Assembly: GCF_000709345.1 (NCBI RefSeq)
Contig: NZ_KL448323.1
Coordinates: forward strand, 270,884 to 334,883
DNA from: Polaromonas glacialis
GTDB lineage: Bacteria; Pseudomonadota; Gammaproteobacteria; Burkholderiales; Burkholderiaceae_C
Reading direction: 5' to 3'
Length of the DNA stretch: 64,000 bases
The notes beneath the pieces were generated by a model. That model ran no database searches. It saw only the letters and a program-made list of their open reading frames with translations, and was not told where the DNA came from. A program made the translations under genes and the position numbers. Numbering within the stretch: position 1 is the first letter of the stretch; every line of letters begins with the position of its first letter. Of the stretch, positions 16,174 through 26,317 are shown one piece after another.

Positions 16174-18960
16174 ATGACAAGAGAATTTTTGGGCGCTTCA
16201 GCACTGGCAGGGCGCATTGCGCTCAGCGCGCTGGTGATTTCCCTGGCGGCTTGCGGCGGCGGTGTCAACGTCGCTCCGGTCGGCGAAGTTCCGGGCGCCG
16301 AAGTTCCGCCCGTCCTGGCACCGCCGCCAGTCGCCGCCACCCTGCCTGCCTGCACCAGCACCATCCCGGCCACCGCGCCGCTCACGGCTATATCTGCGGT
16401 TCAGGGCAGCGGCAACCTGAGCCCGCTGGCCGCGCAACACGTCACCGTGCGGGGCGTGGTGGTGGGAGAGTTTCAAAACACGGGAACGACCAGCACCCGC
16501 CTCAACGGCTTTTTTGTGCAGCAGGCCGTTCCCGATGCCGACCCGTTGACATCCGAAGGCATTTTTGTCTTTGCGCCCGACAATGCCACCCGCGTCAAGG
16601 CGGGCGACTTTGTGCAGGTCTCCGGCCTGGTCGCAGAATTCGGCCAGTCCTCCGGCGCCAGCGCCGCGCCGGACAGCATCACGCAGATCACCGGAAGCAC
16701 GACTGCGCCGGTCGTCATCAGCGTGTGCGGCAGCGGCGTGACGCTGGCTGCCACGCAGGTCACCCTGCCGGTGGCAGATAGCTCAACGCTGGAGCGCTAC
16801 GAGGGCATGCTGGTTGAGTTCTCGCAAACGCTGGCCGTGACCGAGCTGTTTGAGCTGGGGCGCTTTGGCCAGATGGCGCTGGCGCTGGGCGGCCGCCAGT
16901 TTCACCCCAACAACGGCAACGTGGTGGTCACCCACGCGCAAAACCTGCTGGCGCGCATTGTTCTGGACGATGGTTCTTCCAGACAAAACCCCAGCCCGAT
17001 TCCCTACCTCAGCGCCCTTGATGCCACAGGCACCCGGCGCATGGGTGACCAGGTGCAAAAAGTCACCGGCGTGCTCAGCCACAATTTCGGCACCTACCGC
17101 GTCCATCCCACGGTGGCGCCCGCCTTCGCCAATGTCAACCTGCGCCAGGCGTCGGCTCCACTGGTCAACGGCAGCCTGAAAGTGGCCAGCTTCAACGTGC
17201 TGAACTACTTCACGACCTTCACCGACGGCCAGACCGCCTCAGGCCAGACCGGCCAGGGCTGCACGCTTGGCAGCGCCAGCGTGACGTCCAGCAACTGCCG
17301 GGGCGCCAACAACCTTGACGAGTTCCAGCGCCAGCAGGCCAAAATCGTCGCGGCCATTGCCGGCCTGGACGCCGACGTGGTGGGCCTGATGGAGATCCAG
17401 AACACCGATGTCGCCACCACCAACCTGGTGGCGGCGCTCAACGCCAGGATGGGCGCCGGAACCTATGCCGCCGTCAACAGCGGCGCCTTCGGCACCGATG
17501 CGATCAAGGTGGACATCCTGTACAAACCGGCCAAGGTCCAGCGCGTGGGCGGCGTCCAGCTGCCCACCGGCGCGGACCTGGCCAACTACACCGCCCCCAG
17601 CAACCGGCCACCGCTGGCGCAGCGCTTTACAAGCGCCGGCAACAACGGCGGCTTCTGGTTCGTTGTCAACCATTTCAAAAGCAAGGGCAGTTGCCCGAGC
17701 AGCGGCGATGTCGATCTGGGCCAGGGCTGCTTCAATACCGGCCGAACCCAGCAGGCCACCGCGCTCAACAGCTTTGTTGACAAGCTCAAGGCGCAAGGCG
17801 AGCAAGACGTGCTGATGATGGGCGACTTCAACAGCTACCTGCTGGAAGACCCGACCAAGGTGCTTGAAACGGCCGGCCATGAAAGCCTGCTCAAGCGCAT
17901 GCCCGCCAACGACCGCTTCACCTATGTGTTTGGCGGCGAAACCGGCGCGCTGGACCATGCGTACGCATCGTCCTCGCTGCGCCAGCAGGTCAGCGGCGTC
18001 AGCGTGTGGCACATCAATGCCGACGAGCCCAGCGTGCTGGACTACAACACCGACTACAACACCGACGACCGCTTTGCGCCCACGCCTTTCCGTGCCTCCG
18101 ACCACGATCCGGTGCTGGTAGGCCTCACGCTGGCAGCCGACGCGGCGGTCAGCCTGCCCTTGCTGAGCGCCACGATTCCAGCCAGCGCCCAGGCCGCGCA
18201 GCCCTACAGCGTCACCATCACCGAAGCCAGTGCCGGCACCAACGCCACCATCTCCTCGGTGTCGGTGGACTGGGGTGATGGCACGGCCGCTGCCTCGGTG
18301 CCCGGCGCTGGCAGCGTGGCGCACACCTACGCCAGCGCAGGGACGTTCAATGTGCTGCTGACGCTGGCCAATTCAGCAGGGCAAACCGCCACGCAAACCG
18401 GCACTGTCACCGTCACGGCCGTTGCGGTCACGCCGCCGGTGACGCCGTCCGGCACGCGGGAGCTGTTCTTCAGTGAATACATCGAAGGTGGCGCCAGCAA
18501 CAAGGCGCTGGAGATCTACAACCCGACGGCCGGAGCGGTCGACCTGTCGGCCTACACCGTCAAGCTGTTCAGCAACGGCGCGAGCACCACCACCTTTGTT
18601 TTGCCGCTTTCGGGCAGCCTGGCGCCAGGCCAGGTGCTGGTGCTGGTCAACAGCAAAGCCACCGCGCCCTTCCAGGTAACGGGCAGCGTGACGGCCGACA
18701 CGGTGGTCAATTTCAATGGAGACGATGCGGTCACGCTGGAAAAATCGGGCACGGTGATCGACCGGATTGGCCAGCTTGGCGTTGATCCCGGCACGGAGTG
18801 GTCAGGCAACGGCATCAGCACCCTGAACCGCACGCTGCGCCGCAAGAGCGCCTTCACTTCGGGCGACAACAACGCCGCTGCCGTGTTTGATCCATCGTTG
18901 CAGTGGGACGGCTTTGCCCAGGACACGTCCGACGGTCTGGGTGCGCATACCGTGAACTAA
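16174..18960 (+). CDS. ExeM/NucH-type extracellular endonuclease lipoprotein
   Basis: A 928-residue secreted nuclease with a lipoprotein signal (ISLAAC, Cys27). An OB-like segment covers about 70-300. The endonuclease/exonuclease/phosphatase domain covers about 330-650, with LKVASFNVLNYF, VVGLMEIQN, VVNHFKSKG, MMGDFNSYL and the terminal ASDHDPVLVGL, which hold metal and catalytic residues. A PKD domain follows (about 665-755, VDWGDGTAA and HTYASAGTFNV). The C-terminus is a lamin-tail domain (about 765-915, LFFSEYIEGGASNKALEIYN). Such enzymes degrade extracellular DNA for nutrients or biofilm turnover. Its start has no strong ribosome binding site. Confidence 0.9.
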   Translation: MTREFLGASALAGRIALSALVISLAACGGGVNVAPVGEVPGAEVPPVLAPPPVAATLPACTSTIPATAPLTAISAVQGSGNLSPLAAQHVTVRGVVVGEFQNTGTTSTRLNGFFVQQAVPDADPLTSEGIFVFAPDNATRVKAGDFVQVSGLVAEFGQSSGASAAPDSITQITGSTTAPVVISVCGSGVTLAATQVTLPVADSSTLERYEGMLVEFSQTLAVTELFELGRFGQMALALGGRQFHPNNGNVVVTHAQNLLARIVLDDGSSRQNPSPIPYLSALDATGTRRMGDQVQKVTGVLSHNFGTYRVHPTVAPAFANVNLRQASAPLVNGSLKVASFNVLNYFTTFTDGQTASGQTGQGCTLGSASVTSSNCRGANNLDEFQRQQAKIVAAIAGLDADVVGLMEIQNTDVATTNLVAALNARMGAGTYAAVNSGAFGTDAIKVDILYKPAKVQRVGGVQLPTGADLANYTAPSNRPPLAQRFTSAGNNGGFWFVVNHFKSKGSCPSSGDVDLGQGCFNTGRTQQATALNSFVDKLKAQGEQDVLMMGDFNSYLLEDPTKVLETAGHESLLKRMPANDRFTYVFGGETGALDHAYASSSLRQQVSGVSVWHINADEPSVLDYNTDYNTDDRFAPTPFRASDHDPVLVGLTLAADAAVSLPLLSATIPASAQAAQPYSVTITEASAGTNATISSVSVDWGDGTAAASVPGAGSVAHTYASAGTFNVLLTLANSAGQTATQTGTVTVTAVAVTPPVTPSGTRELFFSEYIEGGASNKALEIYNPTAGAVDLSAYTVKLFSNGASTTTFVLPLSGSLAPGQVLVLVNSKATAPFQVTGSVTADTVVNFNGDDAVTLEKSGTVIDRIGQLGVDPGTEWSGNGISTLNRTLRRKSAFTSGDNNAAAVFDPSLQWDGFAQDTSDGLGAHTVN

Positions 18961-19010
18961 TTTGCGCTCTGGCTCCCGGGCTGCACCTGCTGCGGCCTGT
19001 CGATGGCAAA

Positions 19011-19040
19011 AGGCCTGAAACCCCGGTTTCAGGCCTTTTT
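19011..19040. terminator. Strong, probably bidirectional terminator
   Basis: Perfect 12-base arms AGGCCTGAAACC and GGTTTCAGGCCT with a two-base loop, followed by TTTT and preceded by AAAA. It can end transcription of the nuclease gene and, read in reverse, of mltB. Confidence 0.9.
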
Positions 19041-19177
19041 GCTTCATGTTTCCGGGCTTGACGGGCTGGCGCCGGAGCGGCACAAAGTGTTGGTTGTCAA
19101 GTCAAACGCCTTGCGCAATTCAAGGCGTCTGAACCCATATCAGCCGCGCTTGCTGCCACAGTGTTCCAAGTGCATAT

Positions 19178-19240
19178 TTTTGCTACTGAATCAATAGCTG
19201 CTGTCGCAGTCTGTACCTGCAGAAAACGCTTTTTTGGTAC
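19178..19240 (+). repeat. Family A dispersed repeat, copy 2
   Basis: Contains GCTACTGAATCAATAGCTGC, a GC-rich middle with CTGCAG, then a CGCTTTTTT end. It lies about 50 bases from the mltB stop. Confidence 0.75.
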
Positions 19241-19287
19241 TTAAATTTGTCTGCTGAGTCAAACAAATGCGCTTTAAAAATCGCGCG

Positions 19288-20478
19288 CTAGCGCCGGGCA
19301 TCCTTGCGCATGGCCTGCGCCACTTCGCGCCCCAGCTCAATCACCGACAGCGCGTAGTAGCTGCTCCAGTTGTAGCGCGTGATGACGTAGAAGTTCTCGG
19401 TCCCGGCGAAATAGCTCGGTGCGTCCGGGCCGTTGAGCAGTTCGACCAGTGCCAGCGGGCCTTTGTGTTCCAGTGCCGGGCCTTCGAGCACCGCGCCCTT
19501 GGACATGAAGCTGTCCACGCCGAAGGTCGGCAGGATGTCAGGCGCCATCAGCGCGTCCATGTCCAGCCGGCTGGCGTCAAAGCGCACCGGATAGTGCGTC
19601 GGCATGCCGCTCTGCCAGCCGTAGGCCTTGAAGTAGTTGGCGACCGAGCCGATGACGTCGGCCGGGCTGTTCCACAAATCGATGTTGCCGTCGCCATCGA
19701 AATCGACAGCATAGTTGGCCTGGCTCGACGGCATGAACTGCGGCATGCCCATGGCGCCGGCGTAACTGCCCTTGACGTCCATGGGGTTGGCTTGCCGCTG
19801 GTTTTGCAGTGCCAGGAACTGCTCGACCTCGCCCCTGAAATAGGTGCTGCGCTCCTGCGCGCGCGGGTGGTTCGACGGGAAATCAAAGGCCAGCGTCATC
19901 AGCGCGTCCATCACCCGAAAGCTCCCGGTGTCGCGGCCGTAAATGGTTTCCACGCCAATGATGCCGACGATGATGTCGGCCGGAACGCCATATTCCTTTT
20001 CGGCGCGTGCCAGCGTCGCTGCGTTGGCTTTCCAGAAACGCACGCCTGCAGCAATGCGAACCGGGTCAATGAAGCGGCTGCGGTAAACGCGCCAGTTCTT
20101 GACAAAGGTCTTGGTCGGCGGCTGCATCAGCCGCGAGACCGTGGGGTTGAAGCTCGACTGGCCCATGGCGAGCCGCACCCACTGGGGGTCGAGCTTGCGG
20201 CGGCTGGCCAGCTCGTCGGCAAATGCCATGACGTCGGGGCGGGTGGCGTAGGAACCGCCAGGCGGCTGCGGCTGTGGCTGCAGCGACGGCTGGGGTGGCA
20301 ACTGCGGCTGGGCTTGTTCGATGGGCGCTGGGGGCTGGGGCTGGGGCTGGGGCTGGGCGGTTTCGGTTTCCACCTTTGGGGGGAGCGGTTTCTTGCCGCC
20401 GGCGCAAGCTGCAAGGATCAGGCAGGCTGTTAGAACAACAGCCGGCTTGAAGCGGAAAAACGGTGGTTGAAGTGTCAT
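19288..20478 (-). CDS. mltB: Membrane-bound lytic murein transglycosylase B
   Basis: A 396-residue lipoprotein (ILAAC, Cys25) with a long Pro/Gln-rich linker at about 40-74 (QPQPQPQPP runs). The MltB lytic domain has catalytic Glu177 in GIIGVETIYGRDTGS. Family motifs AGAMGMPQFMPSS and VDFDGDGNIDLW follow. It cleaves the MurNAc-GlcNAc bond of peptidoglycan at the inner face of the outer membrane. It is probably a single-gene unit; tgpA follows 42 bases on the other side of its start, in the same direction. Confidence 0.95.
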   Translation of the reverse strand: MTLQPPFFRFKPAVVLTACLILAACAGGKKPLPPKVETETAQPQPQPQPPAPIEQAQPQLPPQPSLQPQPQPPGGSYATRPDVMAFADELASRRKLDPQWVRLAMGQSSFNPTVSRLMQPPTKTFVKNWRVYRSRFIDPVRIAAGVRFWKANAATLARAEKEYGVPADIIVGIIGVETIYGRDTGSFRVMDALMTLAFDFPSNHPRAQERSTYFRGEVEQFLALQNQRQANPMDVKGSYAGAMGMPQFMPSSQANYAVDFDGDGNIDLWNSPADVIGSVANYFKAYGWQSGMPTHYPVRFDASRLDMDALMAPDILPTFGVDSFMSKGAVLEGPALEHKGPLALVELLNGPDAPSYFAGTENFYVITRYNWSSYYALSVIELGREVAQAMRKDARR

Positions 20479-20520
20479 GCAGGAAAGTATGGGTGAGCCT
20501 GGCGATCAGGCTTTTGGATT

Positions 20521-22545
20521 TTAAGCAGGCCAGCTGAGGCGGCGAAGTTGCTGATTCAGAAGGCCGAATTGCCGGGCCTGGCTCTTGGGCGTGGCCGATG
20601 GGGCGGCATAGCGCTGTATTTCCAGCTGCATCAGCCAGTCATGCAGCGGCTGTCCCCGGGGTCCATATTTTTGCATCACCTGCCGGGCCAGCTGGCGCGG
20701 CGACGTGGCGGGCGTGCTGTCGATGCCGGCGCGGGCCAGCCGCCTGCGCGCCTGGCTCAGGAGCCGCAGCCACGGGTCGTGCTGGATGCGCTCCCACCAG
20801 GCCCAGCCGCCGCCCGCCACGCTGGCCAGCACGATGACGCCGATCAAGAGCGTGGCCAGGTCTTCCCAGCCGGGAGATTTGAAGCCGATGTCCTTCAGCA
20901 GGTTCAGCTGCCGGCCCTGCGTGTAGTTGAGCACCCACTGGGACCAGCCGTTGTTGACCGCTTCCCAGGTGGCGCGAAACTGCGCCGACAGGGTCGGGCT
21001 GAAGTTGCCAAAGGCCTGCGCGACCGCTCCCCGGGGCGGGGCCAGCCGCTGGAAGGCGCCGGTGCGTCCGGGTGCCACGGCCGAGGTCGGATCGACGCGC
21101 ATCCAGCCGCGTCCGTCCTGCCAGACTTCGGCCCAGGCATGCGCATCGCTTTGCCGCACCACCCAGAAGCCGTCCACGCTGTTCATCTCGCCGCCCTGGT
21201 AGCCGGTGACGATGCGCGCCGGTATGTCGAGCGCGCGCATCAAGATGACGAAACTCGATGCAATGTGCTCGCAAAAACCCTCCTTGCGGTCAAACCAGAA
21301 CTCGTCGGCGGTGTCCCGGCCATAGACGCCGGGTTCCAGCGTGTAGCTGTAGCCGCCCGTGCGCAGCCGCTCCAGCGCCACCTGCACCAGCGCGCTGGCG
21401 CCAGCCTGCGCATAGCGCGGGTCGCGCCGTATGTAGGCGGCCAGCGCCAGCGTGCGCGGGTTGAAGCCCGGCGGCAGATCGACGAACTCCTGCAGGCCCA
21501 GCACCTGCTGCTGCGGCCCATGGTTGAAATTCGGGTAACTGATGGCCTTGTAGCGGACCAGGTCGGTCACGGGCCGGTTGGTGATCCACTGCAGGTCGTC
21601 CTGCATCACGCTGCGGTAGCCCGGCAGCACCGGGCTTTGCGCCGCCGCTTCGAGCACGAACAGCCAGGGCCGGTTGGTCGGCTGCAGCGTCACTTCATAC
21701 GGCACCGGCTGGCCGGATACCTGCAAATCGGCGGGCAGGGCGTAGTGCGCTGGCAGGCTGGCGCGCAAGGGCAGCCACTGCCGGCCGTCGAAGCTGGACA
21801 GCACCGGCCCCCGCAGGTACAGCTCGCGTTGCGGAGGTGTCTCGCCGTCGAATTTGATGCGCATGGCGACGCTGTCGTCCAGCGCCAGCGTGGCGATGGT
21901 GCCGACTTCCATGCTGGCGCTCAGGCCGCTGCGCCCGGTCATGGCATCGCTGGGAACGCCCCACAGCGGCGCCATGCGCGGAAACAGCACGAACAGCACC
22001 AGCATGATGGGCGCCCCAAACAGGGCCATGGCGCCGGCGGTTTTGGCAGCCTGCGCCAGCGGCGGCTTGCCAACCGGCATGTGGGCATTGACCAGCGCCG
22101 TCAGCAGGCCCAGCAGCCCAAGCACCATGCTGACGGCGGTCAGCAGCGACTGCGAATAAAAGAAGTTGCTCAGTATGCAGAAAAAGCCGAGGAAAAAAAT
22201 CACGAAGGCGTCGCGCTTGGCGCGCAGTTCCAGCGTCTTGAGCGTGATCAGCACCACCAGCAGCGTCACGCCGGCGTCGCGGCCCAGCAGCGTGCCGTGC
22301 GTGACGTAAGTCCCGGCCAGGGTCATTACCAGCAGCAGCGCCAGCCAGCGCTTGCCGGGCAGGGCGCGGGCATCGAGCGCCAGCCAGCCGCGCCAAAGCA
22401 GCACCGCGCCGGCGCCCAGGCTGCACCACAGCGGCAGCCGGCCTGCCTGCGGCAGCAGCACCCAGGCAATCACCGCGAGCAGGAACAGCGTGTCGCGGCC
22501 GTCGCGCGGCAAGCTTCGCAGCGTGGCCAGCCCGGGCGTCAGCAT
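20521..22545 (-). CDS. TgpA-type membrane transglutaminase (DUF3488/DUF4129)
   Basis: This 674-residue protein has about six N-terminal membrane helices, then a periplasmic transglutaminase-like domain and one late membrane helix (about 575-595). The catalytic triad is visible in FWFDRKEGFCEHIASSFV (Cys), HAWAEVWQDG (His) and WMRVDPTSAV (Asp). TgpA of Pseudomonas is essential and has transglutaminase activity. ATG 22545 is chosen because it overlaps the end of the DUF58 gene by seven bases (ATGCTGA). It is the third gene of the conserved moxR-DUF58-tgpA operon. Confidence 0.9.
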   Translation of the reverse strand: MLTPGLATLRSLPRDGRDTLFLLAVIAWVLLPQAGRLPLWCSLGAGAVLLWRGWLALDARALPGKRWLALLLVMTLAGTYVTHGTLLGRDAGVTLLVVLITLKTLELRAKRDAFVIFFLGFFCILSNFFYSQSLLTAVSMVLGLLGLLTALVNAHMPVGKPPLAQAAKTAGAMALFGAPIMLVLFVLFPRMAPLWGVPSDAMTGRSGLSASMEVGTIATLALDDSVAMRIKFDGETPPQRELYLRGPVLSSFDGRQWLPLRASLPAHYALPADLQVSGQPVPYEVTLQPTNRPWLFVLEAAAQSPVLPGYRSVMQDDLQWITNRPVTDLVRYKAISYPNFNHGPQQQVLGLQEFVDLPPGFNPRTLALAAYIRRDPRYAQAGASALVQVALERLRTGGYSYTLEPGVYGRDTADEFWFDRKEGFCEHIASSFVILMRALDIPARIVTGYQGGEMNSVDGFWVVRQSDAHAWAEVWQDGRGWMRVDPTSAVAPGRTGAFQRLAPPRGAVAQAFGNFSPTLSAQFRATWEAVNNGWSQWVLNYTQGRQLNLLKDIGFKSPGWEDLATLLIGVIVLASVAGGGWAWWERIQHDPWLRLLSQARRRLARAGIDSTPATSPRQLARQVMQKYGPRGQPLHDWLMQLEIQRYAAPSATPKSQARQFGLLNQQLRRLSWPA

Positions 22546-23567
22546 GTGGCCAGCGCCTCCAGGCAATGGCGCTTGTGGGCTTCGCCGCTGGCCGGAGCAA
22601 TGTCGCGAGCAGGCAGGCGCAGGCCGTAGCGCAGGCCGAGCCGGTCGGCCTGCAGCACCCAGGCGCACAGCCGCGACAGCTGGCGCTCCAGGTCCGGCGC
22701 ACCGGCCTGCCGGATGTCGAGCCAGAGTTCATGGCGCTGCGCCTGCTGGGTGTCGCGCACCACCAGCCCGGCGCTTTCACCGCCTTGTTCGCCGGCCTTG
22801 GCGGCTTTTTTCCAGAGCACGTGCTTCAGCGGATCGCCGCGCCGGTAGCCGCGCACGCCGTCGAATTCGCCGCTGCTCTGGGCGCGCGCCGCATCGCCCG
22901 CGCCCTGCGCGCGCGGTTCACCGGGTGGCAGCGGCGGCGCGCTGGCCTCGGGCGCCGGGTAGACCATGACCTGCGCGGCGGGCCGCCAGACCGTCCAGAC
23001 GCGAAAGGTGCCCAGCGGAAAACGGGTTTCCGCCGTCAGCGTCGGCAGTCGGTGCAGGCCGCGCCGCTGCGGCGTGAAGGCCACCTGCACCAGGCTGCTG
23101 CCTTGCGCTGGCACGTCGGTCCAGGCTAAGCGCCGCCCTGCGCCCGCTTGCCCGTCGACCGCCTGCGGGTCCAGCAGTCCCAGGCCGATGCCGTGGCGCA
23201 CGGAGCGCCGCGCATTCGTGAGTTTGATGTCAAAAGCGGTGCTTGCGCCCGCGTAGTGGGCATGAGGCGCTATCAAATTCATGGCAAGACCGCGCAGCGT
23301 GCCGTGGCAGACATGCATGCCGACCAGCGCCGTTCCGGCCAGCAGGAAGGTCAGTAGGTAGCCCAGGTTGAGCTGGTAGTTGATCGAGGCGACCAGCAGC
23401 ACCAGCAGGGTCAGAAAAAGCATCAGGCCGGGGCGCGTCGGCAGGATGTAGACGGTCCGCTGGGTCAGCGTCACGCTGTCGGACAGCGGCAGGCGGGCTT
23501 CGAACCAGTGCCCAAAGCGTGTCCTGACAAACGATGCCGGCTTGGAAAGGAAGGCGAACGCGGCCAT
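22539..23567 (-). CDS. DUF58 / von Willebrand-like protein of the moxR operon
   Basis: A 342-residue protein with two membrane helices (about 45-85) and a C-terminal DUF58 part with GEFDGVRGYRRGDPLKHVLW and RHELWLDIRQA. DUF58 proteins partner MoxR ATPases. ATG 23567 has no strong ribosome binding site; a TTG at 23591 overlapping the moxR stop (TTGA) is an alternative start. Residues about 95-112 (MNLIAPHAHYAGASTAFD) are encoded by a stretch that matches family A repeats, so this part looks like a translated repeat. Confidence 0.85.
   Translation of the reverse strand: MAAFAFLSKPASFVRTRFGHWFEARLPLSDSVTLTQRTVYILPTRPGLMLFLTLLVLLVASINYQLNLGYLLTFLLAGTALVGMHVCHGTLRGLAMNLIAPHAHYAGASTAFDIKLTNARRSVRHGIGLGLLDPQAVDGQAGAGRRLAWTDVPAQGSSLVQVAFTPQRRGLHRLPTLTAETRFPLGTFRVWTVWRPAAQVMVYPAPEASAPPLPPGEPRAQGAGDAARAQSSGEFDGVRGYRRGDPLKHVLWKKAAKAGEQGGESAGLVVRDTQQAQRHELWLDIRQAGAPDLERQLSRLCAWVLQADRLGLRYGLRLPARDIAPASGEAHKRHCLEALATC
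23231..23283 (-). repeat. Family A dispersed repeat inside the DUF58 gene
   Basis: Coding-strand sequence AATTTGATAGCGCCTCATGC, then GCGGGCGCAAGCACCGC, follows the family consensus (AATTTGATAGCTGCTNNYGC, dyad, GCGCAAG). The encoded NLIAPHAHYAGAS resembles NLIAAHARQASAM, encoded by the hpnC copy in the same frame. Confidence 0.6.
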
Positions 23568-23587
23568 GAAAAGAGCAGGTCCGCGCG

Positions 23588-24520
<933 letters not shown>

Positions 24521-24549
24521 AACGTAATTTTTAACATGATTTACTTGTC

Positions 24550-25503
24550 ATGAACAAAACCGGCTATTTCACCCACACGGATTGCTGGAAACATGAAATG
24601 GGGCCGGGCCATCCCGAATGCCCCGAGCGGCTGGACGCCATCGAGCGCCAGCTTCTGGCCAGCGGCCTGGCCGACTTGCTGGACCGCCGGGAAGCGCCGC
24701 TCGCGCCCATCGGCGACATCGAGCTGGCGCACGACCGCATGCTGGTGGCGGCCATCCGTGGCCTGAGCGACCAGCTCGCCGATGACATCCTGGCCGGCGG
24801 CCCGAGCCATGCGCAGATCGACCCCGACACCTCGCTCAATGTCCACACCTGGAGCGCCGCCCTGCGCGCGGCAGGCGCCGTCATTGCGGCTACCGACAGC
24901 GTCATCGCCGGCGAGATGGCCAATGCCTTTTGCGCGGTGCGGCCGCCGGGCCACCATGCCGAGCGGGGCAAAGCCATGGGTTTTTGTTTTTTCAGCAACA
25001 TTGCCATCGCCGCCAAGTACGCGCTGGAGCGCCATGGTTTGAAGCGGGTGGCGATTGTTGACTTCGACGTGCATCACGGCAACGGCACCGCCGACATCGT
25101 CCGGGGCGACGAGCGCATCCTGATGGTGAGCTTTTTCCAGCATCCGCTGTTCCCGTTCAGCGGCGCCGACAGCGTGGCGCCCAACATGGTCAACCTGCCA
25201 GTGCCGGCTTACACCCGGGGCATGGACGTTCGCGAACTGATCGACCTGATGTGGATGCCCCGGCTGGAGGAATTCAGGCCTGAGATGATCTTCATCAGCG
25301 CCGGTTTCGACGCCCACCGCGACGACGACCTGGGCCAGATGAACCTGACCGAACAGGATTTCGCCTGGATCACCGGGCGCATCAAGCAGGTCGCCGACCG
25401 CCATGCAAAAGGCCGCATCGTGTCCGCGCTCGAAGGCGGTTACCACCTCGGCGCGCTGGGGCGCAGTGTCGAGGCGCATATCCGCGTGTTGGCTGATTTA
25501 TAG
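24550..25503 (+). CDS. Histone-deacetylase-like amidohydrolase
   Basis: This 317-residue zinc hydrolase of the HDAC/acetylpolyamine amidohydrolase superfamily has the active-site His pair H135-H136 in RPPGHHAE. The metal ligands D173 and H175 lie in DFDVHHGNGT and D254 in SAGFDAHRDDD. It removes acyl groups from amines such as acetylated polyamines or lysines; the substrate cannot be read from sequence. The next gene starts 10 bases after its stop, suggesting a unit with the enoyl-CoA hydratase-like gene and the channel. Confidence 0.92.
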   Translation: MNKTGYFTHTDCWKHEMGPGHPECPERLDAIERQLLASGLADLLDRREAPLAPIGDIELAHDRMLVAAIRGLSDQLADDILAGGPSHAQIDPDTSLNVHTWSAALRAAGAVIAATDSVIAGEMANAFCAVRPPGHHAERGKAMGFCFFSNIAIAAKYALERHGLKRVAIVDFDVHHGNGTADIVRGDERILMVSFFQHPLFPFSGADSVAPNMVNLPVPAYTRGMDVRELIDLMWMPRLEEFRPEMIFISAGFDAHRDDDLGQMNLTEQDFAWITGRIKQVADRHAKGRIVSALEGGYHLGALGRSVEAHIRVLADL

Positions 25504-25513
25504 GAATTTTTTC

Positions 25514-26317
25514 ATGAGTGTTATTTCTTTGGCCGAGGTTTCATCACCGCTGCTGCATACCCGTGACGAGCGCGGCGTTCACTGCCTGGTCCTGAACCGG
25601 CCGGCGTCCTTCAATGTGCTGGGCGAGGACATGCTGGCCGCGCTGCAGTCGGCGCTCGACGCCATTGCGCTGGACGAATCGGCGCGCATCGTGGTGCTGT
25701 CGGCGCAGGGCAAGGCGTTTTGCGCCGGCCACAACCTGAAGGAAATGCGCGCCCTGCCGGAACTTGGCTATTACCAGAAGCTGTTTGCCCAGTGCAGCCG
25801 CATGATGATGAGCATCCAGAAGCTGCCGGTGCCGGTGATTGCCCGGGTGCAGGGGCTGGCCACGGCCGCCGGTTGCCAGCTGGTGGCGCAAAGTGATTTG
25901 GCCGTGGCCGCCAGCGGCGCCAGCTTTGGCGTCAACGGCATCGATGTCGGCCTGTTCTGCGCCACGCCCAGCGTGCCGCTGGTGCGCAACATGCCCGCCA
26001 AGCAGGCCATGGAAATGCTGCTGACCGGCGACTTCATCAGTGCCGACGAGGCGCGCGTGCGGGGGCTGGTCAACCGCGTCGTGCCGCTGGAGGCGCTCGA
26101 CGACGAGGTCGAAAAAATGGTGCAGGCGATATTGGCCAAGCCGCGCGAAGCCGTCGCCATGGGCAAGGCGCTGTTTTACCAGCAGCGTGAAACCGGCATT
26201 GAAGCGGCCTATCAGCTGGCCGGGCAGGCCATGGCCTGCAACATGATGCACCCCGTTGCGCAGGAGGGCGTGCAGGCCTTCGTCGAGAAACGAAAACCTC
26301 AGTGGCCGGTGCCGTGA
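25514..26317 (+). CDS. Enoyl-CoA hydratase/isomerase family protein (ECHDC3-like)
   Basis: A 267-residue crotonase-fold protein with an oxyanion-hole segment GKAFCAGHNLKEM and GLATAAGCQLVAQSDLAVA. The two glutamates used by true hydratases are not in their usual places (GCQL instead of GCEL; NGIDVG instead of the PEI region). It is therefore closer to ECHDC3-like members, whose reaction is uncertain. ATG 25514 is chosen over the longer frame, which overlaps the preceding gene. Confidence 0.85.
   Translation: MSVISLAEVSSPLLHTRDERGVHCLVLNRPASFNVLGEDMLAALQSALDAIALDESARIVVLSAQGKAFCAGHNLKEMRALPELGYYQKLFAQCSRMMMSIQKLPVPVIARVQGLATAAGCQLVAQSDLAVAASGASFGVNGIDVGLFCATPSVPLVRNMPAKQAMEMLLTGDFISADEARVRGLVNRVVPLEALDDEVEKMVQAILAKPREAVAMGKALFYQQRETGIEAAYQLAGQAMACNMMHPVAQEGVQAFVEKRKPQWPVP

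Larger units (their letters stand above)
18961..19287. other. 327-base convergent intergenic region with terminator and repeat copy
   Basis: The gap between the nuclease gene and mltB holds a strong terminator and one family A repeat. I see no gene in it. Confidence 0.7.
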
